In this document: positions 12,481-23,911 of the stretch, in pieces | Numbering within the stretch: position 1 is the stretch's first letter | How the letters are laid out: every line of letters starts with the position of its first letter | NCBI GenBank assembly: GCA_020002185.1 | Contig: CM034531.1 | Location: 73,089,145-73,153,144 of the forward strand | Length of the DNA stretch: 64,000 nt | Direction: 5' to 3' | DNA from: Paraescarpia echinospica | Taxonomy: Eukaryota > Annelida > Polychaeta > Sabellida > Siboglinidae | Made by a program: the position numbers and the translations under genes | The notes under the pieces: generated by a model | Seen by the model: the letters and a program-made list of their open reading frames with translations, nothing else | Told to the model about the DNA's origin: nothing | The model's database searches: none

Positions 12481-13050
12481 GGAGAGAGAAACAAGACTTA
12501 CGGTTCTCACACTACATTTGAACGTCAATGAACCTGGATTGCGATGGGCTATATCAGTTGAGGAGATAGTTTGAACCTATCCAAGTCGAGAAATATACAT
12601 GCATGGCACTTGTAACAGTAGTTGCATTATACCTTTGTGGTGAACATGTGTTCACTCTTTCAATGCAGGTTCACGTAATCGCCAGATTAACGTGTCGCCC
12701 GATGGCAACGTCGACTGCCACATATTGTCGACAATTATGCACGCATGGATTGCCCCGCACATATTGGATCTGTCACAGTTACGATCTTATTCACGAAGTC
12801 TGCGGATTATTATCAATAGTAGTTGTTCTGTGACTGCCGTGCTACAGTTCCCGGACATCAATTACTGGGCCGAAGAAACCGTGAAATGTCCGACTTTTCG
12901 ACGGCAATTACGAGGAGAGACGGACTAGAGAGGCCTTAATGTGAGGCGTTTGATCTACCATCTAACGGCATTCTAGCAGTCGGCAACATCACCGCTAGTC
13001 AACATCTGTTTCGCATGATTGCCGGTAGAGTAGTATTCATATTGATATAG
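12481..13050. other. Intergenic, no gene recognised
   Basis: Short open frames only, without domains. Nothing supported. Confidence 0.4.
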
Positions 13051-13135
13051 TCGTCGTCGTCGTCGTAGAAGTAGTAGTAGTCACCGTCGTCGTCGCCGCT
13101 GCCATCGTCGCCGTCGCCATCTGTTGTCGCCGGTG
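13051..13135. repeat. (GTC)n / (GTA)n trinucleotide tract
   Basis: GTCGTCGTCGTCGTC followed by GTAGTAGTAGTAGT and then degenerate GTCGTCGCC units. Confidence 0.8.
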
Positions 13136-14100
13136 TTAGTATTGGCGGTGATGATAGCAATCCCATGTGATCGTTGTCAATAATTTTTGAGAGCAGCAGC
13201 GTGGCAATCTATCTGTTGCCGTTCCGAAACATCACCCTTTGCCGTGTTTTACGGAGGAGACAATAAAAGCCGTATGTCCATTCTACATGGTGTCTATACC
13301 AAAGGAAGTAAATGTACCGTGGACTCACGGAGTGGCAATCTCAAATCTCGTTCCTTCTCTCGAACGACAGATGTTGAGCAGACTTGCTTCGCGGTCGGAA
13401 AAAATTACGTTACCAGTGAACGTCCGATTAGTTGCCCGGGTCTCTATAACGAGAGCCGTTCACGACATTGACCTGCACGCTCAAGTAGGCTTGTAAAATT
13501 AGGCCGACATTACGGAACGTTCGTCCGACTGTTTAGTTATAATTGGATTGGATTGGATACTTCACACGTACAAAACGGTTTCTTCAATTAGTGCTAGAGT
13601 CTGATGTTGTAATATATAGGCAGGAAGAGATAAATGACGCTAAATATTACGTACGCATGTTGCGTGAACTGCGTAGTCACCCGACCTTGCATGTAGACAA
13701 ATGCACTGTCTAAATAAAGCTGCGTCTATGCCAATGGATATCTATACATTAAAATCATACTAGCAAAGTCATATTTGGAATGCAATATCTGACCCATATA
13801 TTGTACACACAAATTAATGTTACCATAATTTTGAATATTGTACCACCTCCAACTCTCTATCGCTTAAATTCGTTTCACGTCCCGTGCAAAATCCATTGCA
13901 TTTAAAACTGCAACCGGCCCACCAATTGATAAATTATAACCGATTACTTGGCCTAGTTTCTTTAAAGGCCGGGATACACTGGCGCTTTTCGCCCGACCAA
14001 ACCAGACCAGACCAAACCACACAGACTACACCAGACTACGTCAGACTGCAGTGTATCCACTACACCGACCGGTACCGATTGTGCTATACTTGAAGTCGGC
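13136..14100. other. Intergenic, no gene recognised
   Basis: Two overlapping open frames of 85-94 codons near 13187-13496 have no recognisable domain. At 13969-14055 a GGGATACACTGG motif and a CAGTGTATCC motif form a weak inverted pair, perhaps the edge of the foldback at 14101. Confidence 0.4.
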
Positions 14101-14199
14101 GTGACGTCATAATCACGCAAACTTTCCACTACGTCGAATGTAGTCGATGTCGGTCTGACGTATTCGAAAGTTTTCAAGTTTACGTGATTATGACGTCAC
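14101..14199. repeat. Palindrome with CRE-like TGACGTCA at both ends
   Basis: GTGACGTCATAATCACGCAA plus ACTTTC (14101-14126) is mirrored by GAAAGTTTTC and onwards to ATTATGACGTCAC (14166-14199). The right arm carries an extra 8 bases. Each end carries the palindromic TGACGTCA core bound by CREB/ATF-type factors in animals. This is most simply the foldback of a small DNA element. A regulatory role is only a possibility. Confidence 0.65.
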
Positions 14200-14281
14200 T
14201 CGCCAAAATCATTGTATTCCCCGGGTACAATACAAATAAACTCACAATGTACAAACCACCCCAATGTACACCACCTATAAA

Positions 14282-14282
<1 letters not shown>

Positions 14283-14348
<66 letters not shown>

Positions 14349-14370
14349 CACAAAGACAGACAGACAGACA

Positions 14371-14402
<32 letters not shown>

Positions 14403-14432
14403 CAAAGACAGACAGACAGACAAACAAACAAA
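14283..14432. repeat. (GGCA)n / (GACA)n tetranucleotide array
   Basis: Two blocks of GGCA are separated by GACA units, with the segment CACAAAGACAGACAGACAGA occurring twice (14349 and 14401), so the array includes a larger duplication. Frames through it give Gln-Ala-Gly-Arg repeats and are artefacts. Confidence 0.95.
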
Positions 14433-17018
14433 AAGCAACCCTCACTCTGTGTTAAATATGAAGACAATATGGACAATGTAGGCTAAATATATGTTTTTAA
14501 AATGTGCAAGCAGGAGTATATCATATACATATATTGTGTCATCTTCTTGATTATGAATATTTGGCGTAAGGTAGAGTAGTGACCAAGATTAAATGGAGCG
14601 TTGAAGTTTTAACTAGGAAGGTTCACTTACTGTATCTACAACCCGCCTTTCGCAGTTTGATAGATGTCACGTGTCAATCGACGTCACGTGTTCCAACTAC
14701 TACCCAAATGCATTTGTGCATTACGTTGCCGCGTCATCTCGGGTCACGTATCACGTATGTATTCTAAAGCAGGAACTTCATTGCGCTAGTGCTGACTTGC
14801 CGAGCGGAATGCTAATATTTGGTCGCTCTCGAGGGATATGCATAATCACGCCATTACGTTTACTCATAAAAACTTATGGTTGTTTCGTGATTAGTTATTG
14901 CTAATGAACGACTTGTTAGGTATACTTTTTGCTAATGTGTATACTCTTGATCGTCGGTGTTACGATGTCTTGCTCGTTTTGTTGAATCGCATGACGTCAC
15001 TTTCTAATCAAGCATCTTCTATAGAATGTCTGTGAGATAGTAGGACACATGCCAACGCATATAAAATGGAATATTAACTTTCCAGCCATACCACAGTGGC
15101 GTGAATATCGGCCTGCCCGCTACATGGGAGTAACTTACATATACATCGGTTGGTTTCTGGTCCATTGTGCGCAAGACGCCAACATTCTGGTTACTACTTC
15201 CGATATCTGATTTCAAAATGAGGTCATAAATTCACTTCCGGGACATCACAGTGAAAGAATGAAATGTCGCGGATTTTGAGACAGTATTTTTGCATCATGA
15301 GATCTGCGTATTACGATACTGCGCACATGTGTACAGGTGTAGCTGCTGGTTGGTTGCATTCGCAGGTATCAGTGATGGACAGATCCAAATTGTAAGAGGA
15401 TAGAATCCGGTTTGTTTGGGCAAATGACAGTGGACAACATCCACGTTGGTTTTCTCGATAATGACATTGCAATATGGAACAAAAGAACATAAATTCAGAT
15501 CGAAGAGAACACATATAAGGCACGGTGTACTGAGTTCATGAAAATATCATGGAACTGTCTGACTCAATTTCAGCGCTGTGGAAATTAGCAGTATGTCGGC
15601 TGTATTCGACTACACGCCGCAGCTCTGACCTCGTGGATGTGACATTTTAGACAGGTAATCGCGATATTAAACGTGTTTTACGCACAATTGCGTGATTGGT
15701 TTTATTTGTTCTTGTTCACGAGTTATATCGCAGATAAACGGCTACGCAGAAGTGGTTCATACGGCAGTATTCATGGCGCCTTTGATGTGAATAATTAAAG
15801 ACATTCAATGAGTAGAATTTACTATCGGCCAGTATCCAGAAACGGCGTGGCGGTGATGGTTCGGAAGTCAGCTATTGTCACTTATGCGCATGTGCATTCA
15901 GGGAATTGTGGGTGAGTTTTGTACCGAGAGAGTTGAGCAAACACGTAGACCTATCAGTTTTTATTTCAGTTTATATGAACTTGAAAATAAGGTGTGCTAG
16001 ATGCTGATACACTACTATCTCAGCGTGGACGGATGAGGGAAGTATACAATATAGGTAATACATTTACAGTGGAAAGTCTACGTATTTTTATCGGTTGTTT
16101 TAGTACGTAGTTCGCTATCCTATTTGAACAGTTGATTTATTGTGATACTCAAACATTTTAAATTATTCAATATTCATTCCATCTGTTTGCATCTTGTGGG
16201 GAAGAGAAACAATTACAGAGCTAAACGGGCCGTCTCCGGAATGTATATACAGATATATGGAGATACAGAGATTGATTTATGTGTACAGAAATTAACAGTT
16301 CCTTTGACTCGCGTGTAGTGTTCTATTCTATAAACACACGTACGCTGCATTGCGTTAGTAACCGCGTATGCTATTCAACACGTGGGTCACGATAATAATA
16401 TATCGATACTAATTAGTGCAATATAAACGCTATTTGCGCAGTGTTTGTGTCAATCATAAATAAGTCATGACGATGTTTTCGCGTGACGACTGTGTAATTC
16501 ATGGAATCTATCGGCGTAATAACCGTTGAATTAACCTGTCAACGAAAATGTCAAGGCGGTGACAGGGAACGTACGCAGGCGGCTCGTGTTAACGCGATAT
16601 TCGTAGGTATGCCAATACACGGCTACTTAATTTTCCATTAATTTTAGTATATCGGCCTAATTTATTTGACTTCGGGTAGTGTAGATCTAAATAGTCCCAA
16701 AGCAATTTAAGAATTGCCACCTGTGGTTCTCTAGCAGGAAGTTTGGAATGATGATTGGAAATGTTCCGTGAATTAAGTTGGTGTGCAGGGGTTAATAATT
16801 AAGCAATTAAATTATACTGAGAAGCAGTATTGCAATCCCGCCTGATGGTGTCAGTTAATGAAGTTTTTGCGGAACACAATATACCTGTGCTCGTGGATGC
16901 ACAATTACGCATGTACGCACAGACGCTGAAACGTAAACACATGTACCAGTACACACAAGTATAAGTACTAATATGTTTAAGTATTCTTTTTGCCAGGTTT
17001 TCGCGGTTTGTGTTGTTC
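14433..17018. other. Intergenic, no gene recognised
   Basis: A long AT-rich stretch with only short random frames. I could not support any gene, RNA gene or mobile element. Confidence 0.4.
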
Positions 17019-17046
17019 TTGTTGTTGCTGCTGCTGTTGCTGCTGC

Positions 17047-17091
<45 letters not shown>

Positions 17092-17096
17092 TGCAA
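17019..17096. repeat. (CTG/TTG)n trinucleotide tract upstream of the GPCR
   Basis: An almost uninterrupted CTG and TTG run about 1 kb upstream of the GPCR start codon. In one frame it reads poly-Cys and in another poly-Leu. On the minus strand it reads Ala- and Thr-rich. None is convincing as protein. It could lie in a 5' untranslated exon, but no splice signal proves that. Confidence 0.9.
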
Positions 17097-18046
17097 ACAT
17101 TCGAAACAAACGATGTTCCTCCTAACGCGCTGTCTCGTTGTTGCAGATGCCGCGGTGAGTTGGACCAGCCAACCTCACGCCGACCGAGTCAAGTCGGTAC
17201 GCCATAAAAGAATCACACCAGCGACGCCCGGAAACATCGTCGCGCCAACCACCGGCCGACGAAACGACGTCACGTCGCGGGCGCCCCCTGGCGACACTCT
17301 ATCCTGTTACGGTTCTCGACCAAAGCGCGACCGACCCGGTTCGATTACCGCGTGGGTGCCGTCGCCTAACTTTATCGGTCATTAGTAGGCATTCAGGAAA
17401 CGATTTGGATTTAACTGGATACGTGTATTTAGGTCACATGACAACGTTTGCTTACCGACAGGATACATGAACGATGGTACTCTCCATGAGGCGTGGCGTT
17501 GAGGCTATATTGAAGATGCCGGCGTGATGAAATATATCGGTGTCGTAGAACAGTGACGTTTTGTGCCAGAGAATATCCTGCGAGCTTACGCTAAGTCATC
17601 CGTCTCGTTGCTGCAACGAGCCACGGTGCGAAACGAACTTTCGCGGCATTTCGTGCTTTAACGGTGCAGTCGACGCAAATCACGACTCGGTTCATCGGAA
17701 GCGGAAAGGTCTTTTCCGCTACTGCGCCAGTAAATAAGGAATTCATGATCACTGCCGTCTCGTGAGAATCATTAAACAACGCTTTACACATATTGGCGTT
17801 CACTGTCGTCATGCACCGTCAACTTGGCGCGGACGGGTGTTTTTGTTTATAGCATCTGTTCCCGCGGTAATGAACTCCGTCCTGAGAACGCGTCGGGAAT
17901 CAAAATGAATATCACACCAAAATTCGCTGCTAAAATGATCGCTACACATTGTTACTACTAAGACATTATGACGTCATCTTATTCCGACGTGCACTAGAAG
18001 GAACTCCAGCAAACTTTCAGACAACTTTCGGGAAATTGACAGCAAG
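17097..18046 (+). other. 5' flank of the GPCR gene, CpG-rich part included
   Basis: From about 17150 to 17380 the sequence is rich in CG dinucleotides compared with its surroundings, which might mark a promoter or an upstream exon. I see no clear TATA box close to the coding start. The start codon context at 18044 (AAGATGG) is favourable for translation. Confidence 0.35.
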
Positions 18047-18769
18047 ATGGCATCGTGGACTTACCACAGCGTCGCCAATTTGCCAGCGGTCGATGATGTG
18101 CTCAATATGTCTGTCGGTCCGACGCCGGTTTCCATGACAACCGCGACGCCGTCTGAGTCGCACGTGGCTCGCATGCTCTGGACATTCGCGGCGCCTTTTA
18201 TCTTCTGCACGGGCGTCGTCGGTAACATCCTCATCCTGCTCGTGATGGGGCGGCGGCGCCTGCGCGGCACGACTACGTCACTGTACCTGCGCGCAATGGC
18301 GCTTGGCGACCTATGCGCACTGGTCACCGGCATCATCCCGGAGTGGCTCGAGGCGACGGACTTCGTCGTCTTCAAAGAACTGCATCCGGTTACGTGCAAG
18401 CTGGAGAAGTTCTCGTTCTTCACATGCGGCGACACGGCCATCTGGATCCTCGTCGTCTTCACCGTCGACCGCTTCATCGCCGTAGCCTTCCCGCTCTGCA
18501 AGAAGCACATGTGTCTGTACGGCCGTGCTCGCATCTACTGCCTTCTCACCGTCTTCGCCGCCGCCGCTAAGAACGCACACGTGTTCTGGACGCGCGGCGC
18601 CGAGTATGACGTCATTTCCGACGGAAACAGGACTGTGCTCGTGAGCAACTGCGGCCGGCCGCCGCCGTATGCGCACTTCGAACGCTTCGTGCGGCCGTGG
18701 ATCGCCTTTGCCATAATCAGCGTCATCCCCTTCGCCGTCCTTCTCTTCTGTAACACGTGGATCATCAAG
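18047..18769 (+). CDS. Rhodopsin-class peptide-type GPCR, exon 1 (TM1-TM5)
   Basis: First coding exon (241 codons) of a two-exon, 390-residue seven-transmembrane receptor that would sit in the plasma membrane and signal through G proteins. Visible landmarks are: an N-terminal tail with a glycosylation site at Asn20 (NMS); TM1 around residues 44-67 with the GN motif (Asn60); TM2 with LGDL (Asp88); Cys117 at the top of TM3 and Cys202 in the second extracellular loop as the expected disulfide pair; DRF at 141-143 in place of DRY; FWTRG at 180-184; a second NRT site at 194; and TM5 around 217-236 with Pro228. The exon ends in ATC ATC AAG followed by GTAAGA, a phase-0 donor after TM5. The FWTRG loop and TM2 resemble FMRFamide-receptor-like orphan receptors of marine invertebrates. 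The ligand cannot be read from sequence. The start was chosen for its AAGATGG context and because it gives a normal-length N-terminus. Confidence 0.9.
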
Positions 18770-19404
18770 GTAAGATGGTGATGGTGTTGGTGATGATCAG
18801 AGGTTCATTGTCTTCCGGCGTGACTCCCCGAATTTAGAACAACACTATAAACATTTGTCGTGCTCGCGAATTATAATTAAATTGCCTTTTTTGTAAAATC
18901 GCTGATATATTATATATACATCACCACTATTCCTAAGCGCTATGCGCTGTCCGAAGGACTGGATTCTGTGCTGTAATAAGAGGTAACCATTTTTCTTTTT
19001 ACTCTCTTCAGATTACACTAATAAGAAATCGGAGATATTTCGTTTGCTCTTAGCTTACTACGGTACTCCGAAAGTGGACATAGGACGTTTTTCCACAAAT
19101 TAAGAATGCGTGACAAGTTCTGACATGGCATTTGTTGAACGGAGATAGTCTTCTTTGTCAAGGGAATAAAACAGTATCATACAGTGTACAGAAACATCGA
19201 CAATGGGGTAACTGTGCATTTTTGGACTTCGATTTTGTACAGTGGCGAACGTTTATCAAAACTAAGATTTTATTCGTCCAATTCTTTATATTTTCGACCG
19301 ACATTCAGACACCCCAGTGTATTTATTTAATATATACTTGAATCGTACATTAATGAATTACTCCCAAAGATGTTGCTAACACCAAACGCTTTGTTCCGTT
19401 ACAG
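18770..19404 (+). other. Intron of the GPCR gene (635 bp, phase 0)
   Basis: It starts GTAAGATGGTG and ends TTTGTTCCGTTACAG, matching GT-AG rules with a pyrimidine-rich acceptor. Removing it joins Lys241 to Val242 without changing frame and places TM6-TM7 directly after TM5 and the third intracellular loop. The intron contains a probable SINE tail remnant near 18933-18990. Confidence 0.88.
18933..18990 (+). repeat. SINE 3'-tail remnant inside the GPCR intron
   Basis: AGCGCTATGCGCTGTCCGAA followed by GGACTGGATTCTGTGCTGTA aligns with the 3' tail motif of the SINE copies at 25256-25400 (minus) and 43428-43595 (plus), around the shared core AGGACTGGATNCTG. The head and body are missing. The match is visible but short. 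Confidence 0.45.
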
Positions 19405-19854
19405 GTTCTACTTGACGTAAAACGCATGCGCGAGAAGCAGCCTTTGGCAGGCCGGGGTAAGGATAAGGCACTGGTGCAGATGACGGCGATGTGTCTGAGT
19501 GCGTCCTTCTGCTTTTTGTTGTGTATTGCGCCTAGCATTGTGCTCCTCATTGGACGACCCTACTGGACGAGCTCCGAGCACCCGAACAGTGTCTACTTCA
19601 TATGTAAGTCGGTGAGCAACCAGCTCGTATACGTGAACCATTCCGCCAACTTCTTCCTCTACTGCCTGACGGGACGCCGCTTCCGGCAGGAGCTCGTACT
19701 GCTGTGCGCGTGCAAGCGCTCGTACGGCGCCGCCGCCTCGGCGTCAGATTCGAAGGCGACGCTGTACAAGTTCACGACGAACTTGAACAGGAACAATGCC
19801 CACAAGGGGGCGATACGGGGCGACATCATTCACATGAAGGTGCGCCGGATATAG
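19405..19854 (+). CDS. Rhodopsin-class peptide-type GPCR, exon 2 (TM6-TM7 and C-tail)
   Basis: The second exon supplies residues 242-390 and the TAG stop at 19852-19854. A basic third intracellular loop (KRMREKQPLAGRGKDK) leads into TM6 (about 266-290) with the CIAPS motif, where Pro284 is the conserved TM6 proline. TM7 carries NHSANFFLY at 319-327, a variant of NPxxY usual in FMRFamide-like and related peptide receptors. The cytoplasmic tail has Cys342 and Cys344 as possible palmitoylation sites and ends in a basic KVRRI. Both exons are uninterrupted and keep every structural landmark, so the gene looks functional. No poly(A) signal was identified with confidence downstream. Confidence 0.9.
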   Translation, partial: VLLDVKRMREKQPLAGRGKDKALVQMTAMCLSASFCFLLCIAPSIVLLIGRPYWTSSEHPNSVYFICKSVSNQLVYVNHSANFFLYCLTGRRFRQELVLLCACKRSYGAAASASDSKATLYKFTTNLNRNNAHKGAIRGDIIHMKVRRI

Positions 19855-22020
19855 CGCGACGGATACACGGTCTGATGGGAAGACGTTCTGACGTTCCAAC
19901 GTATTTTATTCCGGTTTTATTTGTTACCTATGTGGTGACGAAGAGGCTGACGTCTGTAAAGTCGTGCAATGTGTTAGAAGTATACGCCGATCAAGTGGAA
20001 CTACTTAAAACGAAGACTGTATTGTCATGTGATCGGACGAGCAAAACCACCACAAAAATGATGACGTCACGCAAGCGACGAAGTCTCGCAAGCAATGACA
20101 TCACGCAAGCAACGACATCACTTCTATCCGTTTCCAGAAACATGGATTTCATTAAATGGATAAACAACGGTTCTTGTTGGAGATATGCCACGTGATAGTG
20201 TTGGGATTACGGTGTCGTCGCAAATTGTTCCGTCGACTTAAACGTATGATGCTAGCTAAGTTTACTCGCACAAATGTGAAATGTTGAATCGCAGATGACG
20301 CGTGCTGAACATCGTTTTATTGAAACATACGCAAAACGGTGGCTCTTCACCATAACGTTGAAGTGCCGCCTGCGTATGCAAGGATACTGCTGGAATGTAC
20401 GGCATGAATATCTTGCCCGTGATACCGTTACCTTAGGGTGAACCAATGTGAAATAAGCAATGTGTCAAGCTAGTAGTTTCATCAACACTAAACAACGAGT
20501 ATCTAGTCTAGCTATAACCGACATCACCGTGAACTCGCGTGTAGCGTTGTTATGCCTTATACAGACAATACATTCGGTCCGCTACGTCGCACGGTGCGGC
20601 CTTACAAGCAAATTCTTTGCCTCAGAAAACAAACGCGTGTTCTGTGGTCCCGATTCTTCGACCTCTAGCTCGAGTATTGCATAGAGTCACGCGGAATTGT
20701 TTCCCAGCGTAAAATACTCCACTTAGTGCGCCAGCAGTCCGAGTGCCCGTGTAGACGGAATCCCCAATTGAGTTACCGGCGGGTCAGTGTTTACTGGCAG
20801 TGACCTGGCAGTAGCCGGACACCGACAAACGACGTCAGCTACGTGAAATCGTCAGCGAAATACAAGGGCAGGATACAGCCTTTGACCAACCGGACCAACG
20901 ATAAGCACAGATGGTTTGGATGCGCTGCCACCTCCAGCTTAAACATTAATCGAGCATTGTCAGCGTCTTAGTGTGTTCATATGTAGGTGTAATTTATAAA
21001 CGCTGTACAGGTTCTGACGTCAACAACAAATGGACCTGAACATATATAAATATATGCTTATCGATCCCAACACCATTCGCCAAGGTCAGGCTTGACATTT
21101 ATGTGATATTAATTATTAATTCAAATTGCCTACTTGGCTTAATGTACTAGTGTATATTATTAATAGCCAACACATGGTTATAGAGAGAGAGAGCAGCTTA
21201 ACAGCGTCGATATATGTGTATATGGGACGACGACCATTCAGTTATCTATAAATATGTATATAAAGATTGTGTTTCAGCGGAACGTCGCTATTGTGCTATT
21301 GTCTTAGAGACAGCTACGCTCGTACTAGTCAGTCGTATGACAACATTTTGTTTCAGTCAACTCGTTAGTGGTACAAGCTGAAGGGTCAGTAGCACTCGTT
21401 CAAGACTGCAAACGGAATTTAAAAGGGAGAGAAACGATAGTCGTCATACGGCAGTTTACAACTAGTGATGTTAAATATTTTGATATTTCCTCCATATGAA
21501 CACGGGTCATCCTCTATTACGGTATTATTTGGATATTGCAACGAATTCTCAATTGCTGAACATTATACAATCACCAACAGTTAATGAGTAAAACTGTAAT
21601 TGTGATCGCAGTTGGTATTATGTGAGGAAGTAATCCATTCGGTTGTTCTAACATTTGCGTTCAGTTTGAGTGATGGTGTTGTGTAAATTACGTCCTCCCG
21701 AAGAACGGACCAATTCCACTTCCTGATATGGGTTCAAGAAGATAATATTCCATGCAACTAGATTTCAAATGTTCTACGGAAGTTATTACAATTGACTTTT
21801 TATAATATTGCGACCGTGTTAAGCGAACGTACAGCTTTGGTCAATTTATGGTGAAGACGTCAATGTGCTCACTTTCTCATTCTGTCACTCGCTATATAGG
21901 TCACCCATATGTCTGTCTGTGTCCCGGTCTGCCTGTCTTCATGTCTCTCTGTTTGTTTACCTGCCGGTCAGTCTTTGTCGTAGATCTACTCTCGCTCTCT
22001 CTGTCTCTCCCTCTATGTCT
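19855..22020. other. 3' flank of the GPCR and intergenic sequence up to the gap
   Basis: Around 20055-20122 a short imperfect repeat, ATGACGTCACGCAAGC / ATGACATCACGCAAGC / CGACATCAC, gives three CRE-like sites and may lie in the 3' UTR. The rest holds no recognised gene. The stretch just before the gap is a TCTGTCTG/CTCTCT-type pyrimidine tract, which is probably why assembly failed there. Confidence 0.45.
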
Positions 22021-23020
22021 NNNNNNNNNNNNNNNNNNNNNNNNNNNNNNNNNNNNNNNNNNNNNNNNNNNNNNNNNNNNNNNNNNNNNNNNNNNNNNNN
22101 NNNNNNNNNNNNNNNNNNNNNNNNNNNNNNNNNNNNNNNNNNNNNNNNNNNNNNNNNNNNNNNNNNNNNNNNNNNNNNNNNNNNNNNNNNNNNNNNNNNN
22201 NNNNNNNNNNNNNNNNNNNNNNNNNNNNNNNNNNNNNNNNNNNNNNNNNNNNNNNNNNNNNNNNNNNNNNNNNNNNNNNNNNNNNNNNNNNNNNNNNNNN
22301 NNNNNNNNNNNNNNNNNNNNNNNNNNNNNNNNNNNNNNNNNNNNNNNNNNNNNNNNNNNNNNNNNNNNNNNNNNNNNNNNNNNNNNNNNNNNNNNNNNNN
22401 NNNNNNNNNNNNNNNNNNNNNNNNNNNNNNNNNNNNNNNNNNNNNNNNNNNNNNNNNNNNNNNNNNNNNNNNNNNNNNNNNNNNNNNNNNNNNNNNNNNN
22501 NNNNNNNNNNNNNNNNNNNNNNNNNNNNNNNNNNNNNNNNNNNNNNNNNNNNNNNNNNNNNNNNNNNNNNNNNNNNNNNNNNNNNNNNNNNNNNNNNNNN
22601 NNNNNNNNNNNNNNNNNNNNNNNNNNNNNNNNNNNNNNNNNNNNNNNNNNNNNNNNNNNNNNNNNNNNNNNNNNNNNNNNNNNNNNNNNNNNNNNNNNNN
22701 NNNNNNNNNNNNNNNNNNNNNNNNNNNNNNNNNNNNNNNNNNNNNNNNNNNNNNNNNNNNNNNNNNNNNNNNNNNNNNNNNNNNNNNNNNNNNNNNNNNN
22801 NNNNNNNNNNNNNNNNNNNNNNNNNNNNNNNNNNNNNNNNNNNNNNNNNNNNNNNNNNNNNNNNNNNNNNNNNNNNNNNNNNNNNNNNNNNNNNNNNNNN
22901 NNNNNNNNNNNNNNNNNNNNNNNNNNNNNNNNNNNNNNNNNNNNNNNNNNNNNNNNNNNNNNNNNNNNNNNNNNNNNNNNNNNNNNNNNNNNNNNNNNNN
23001 NNNNNNNNNNNNNNNNNNNN
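22021..23020. other. Assembly gap of exactly 1000 N
   Basis: All 1000 positions are N. The round number suggests a gap of unknown true length. Any open frame crossing it is meaningless. Confidence 0.99.
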
Positions 23021-23595
23021 GGAGAGTCGAATTGACGAGGGACGTGTAAAATAGTCAGTCGGGGCCATTTCAGATCTACGTGACCGAGATTAGACATGGA
23101 TTAACGAGATTGTGAATTGGACACGAACGAAGCCTAATAGCCATGTCGACGACATCCGACAGCACGCAACGACTGCATTCGTCGATAAACGTTTTTATGA
23201 AATCAGATTATTCGCTAGATAAAAGGAGTATTATGAATACGACCTCGGAGAAAGTTGTAGTAAGCTCTTGATACAGTAGCATCATCCATAATACGTTTAA
23301 CTGAACAAAACATTACGCGCAGGACGTAATGTCAACATTCACTTTCAACGCATCGTTTAGCAGTGGAGTGTATTAATTTATACACGGAAGCATTAAGCAA
23401 CTAGATGGAAATAGCAATGTGCTTGGAAAGGAACTGTAGATTCAAAGTCTGATCGTTCTTTATGTAAGCTCCTGTCATAATACAGTCTGAGCTAAGCTAC
23501 ATCTGTTCTAATATCGTCTCCGACCAAATGTGTTTGAATGAAACACATTTAACTATACTTTGTTTACGAATCTCAACATCGTTCTTTCTGTTAAG
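23021..23595. other. Intergenic, no gene recognised
   Basis: AT-rich flank of the gap, with nothing supported. Confidence 0.4.
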
Positions 23596-23911
23596 TAAAA
23601 GTAAAGGTAAGTTCTGATATAACGCGGTGTCAAATTCTTAGGAGTGCTCAATGTGCTTTACAGCTTTACACTTTACTTCCTAGCAGACTCGTTCAATTGA
23701 ACACCATCTCGACTTTTCTGAGAAGCATTCAGCCACGCTGCGATTGCTGCACAAATAATATTCAGGTACTCATTCGTACATTTGAGTGATTTGGAGCAGC
23801 GTGGAGTGAAAGAACTTGCCCGATGTTCAAAACTGCTGCAAGAGTATTCGAACCCGGAATCTCTCGAATGAGAGTCCGACGCTCTAAACACTGCGCCACC
23901 GTGCCCGGTGT
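23596..23911 (-). mobile_element. tRNA-derived SINE, full-length copy
   Basis: Read on the minus strand, the head (about 23911-23835) has GTGGCGCAGTGTTTAGAGCG (box A-like), then GTCGGACTCTCATTCGAGAG and GGGTTCGAATA (box B). This is the layout of a tRNA-type RNA polymerase III promoter. The body continues with GCGTGGCTGAATGCTTCTCA and a pyrimidine-poor spacer. It ends with AGTAAAGTGTAAAG, GAGCACTCCTAAG and AGAACTTACCTTTACTTTTA. Related copies occur at 25256, 43428, 48219 and 53945, which defines the family within this window. It is not a tRNA gene because the acceptor stem does not close and a long unrelated body follows. Confidence 0.8.

Noticed and set aside
16990..17385. Open frame with a poly-Cys stretch, possible cysteine-rich protein
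   Set aside because: The Cys run is just CTG/TTG repeat DNA read in one frame. The rest has no domain and no supported splice sites.
18061..18676. Open frames on the minus strand and other plus frames over the GPCR exon (up to 157 codons)
   Set aside because: They are shadows of the GC-rich GPCR coding exon. Only the plus frame from 18047 gives a recognisable protein.
21848..23097. Four open frames of 350-400 codons on both strands
   Set aside because: They consist almost entirely of the 1000-N gap.
23840..23911. tRNA gene on the minus strand
   Set aside because: Box A and box B-like motifs are present, but there is no closed acceptor stem and a repeated SINE body follows in several copies.
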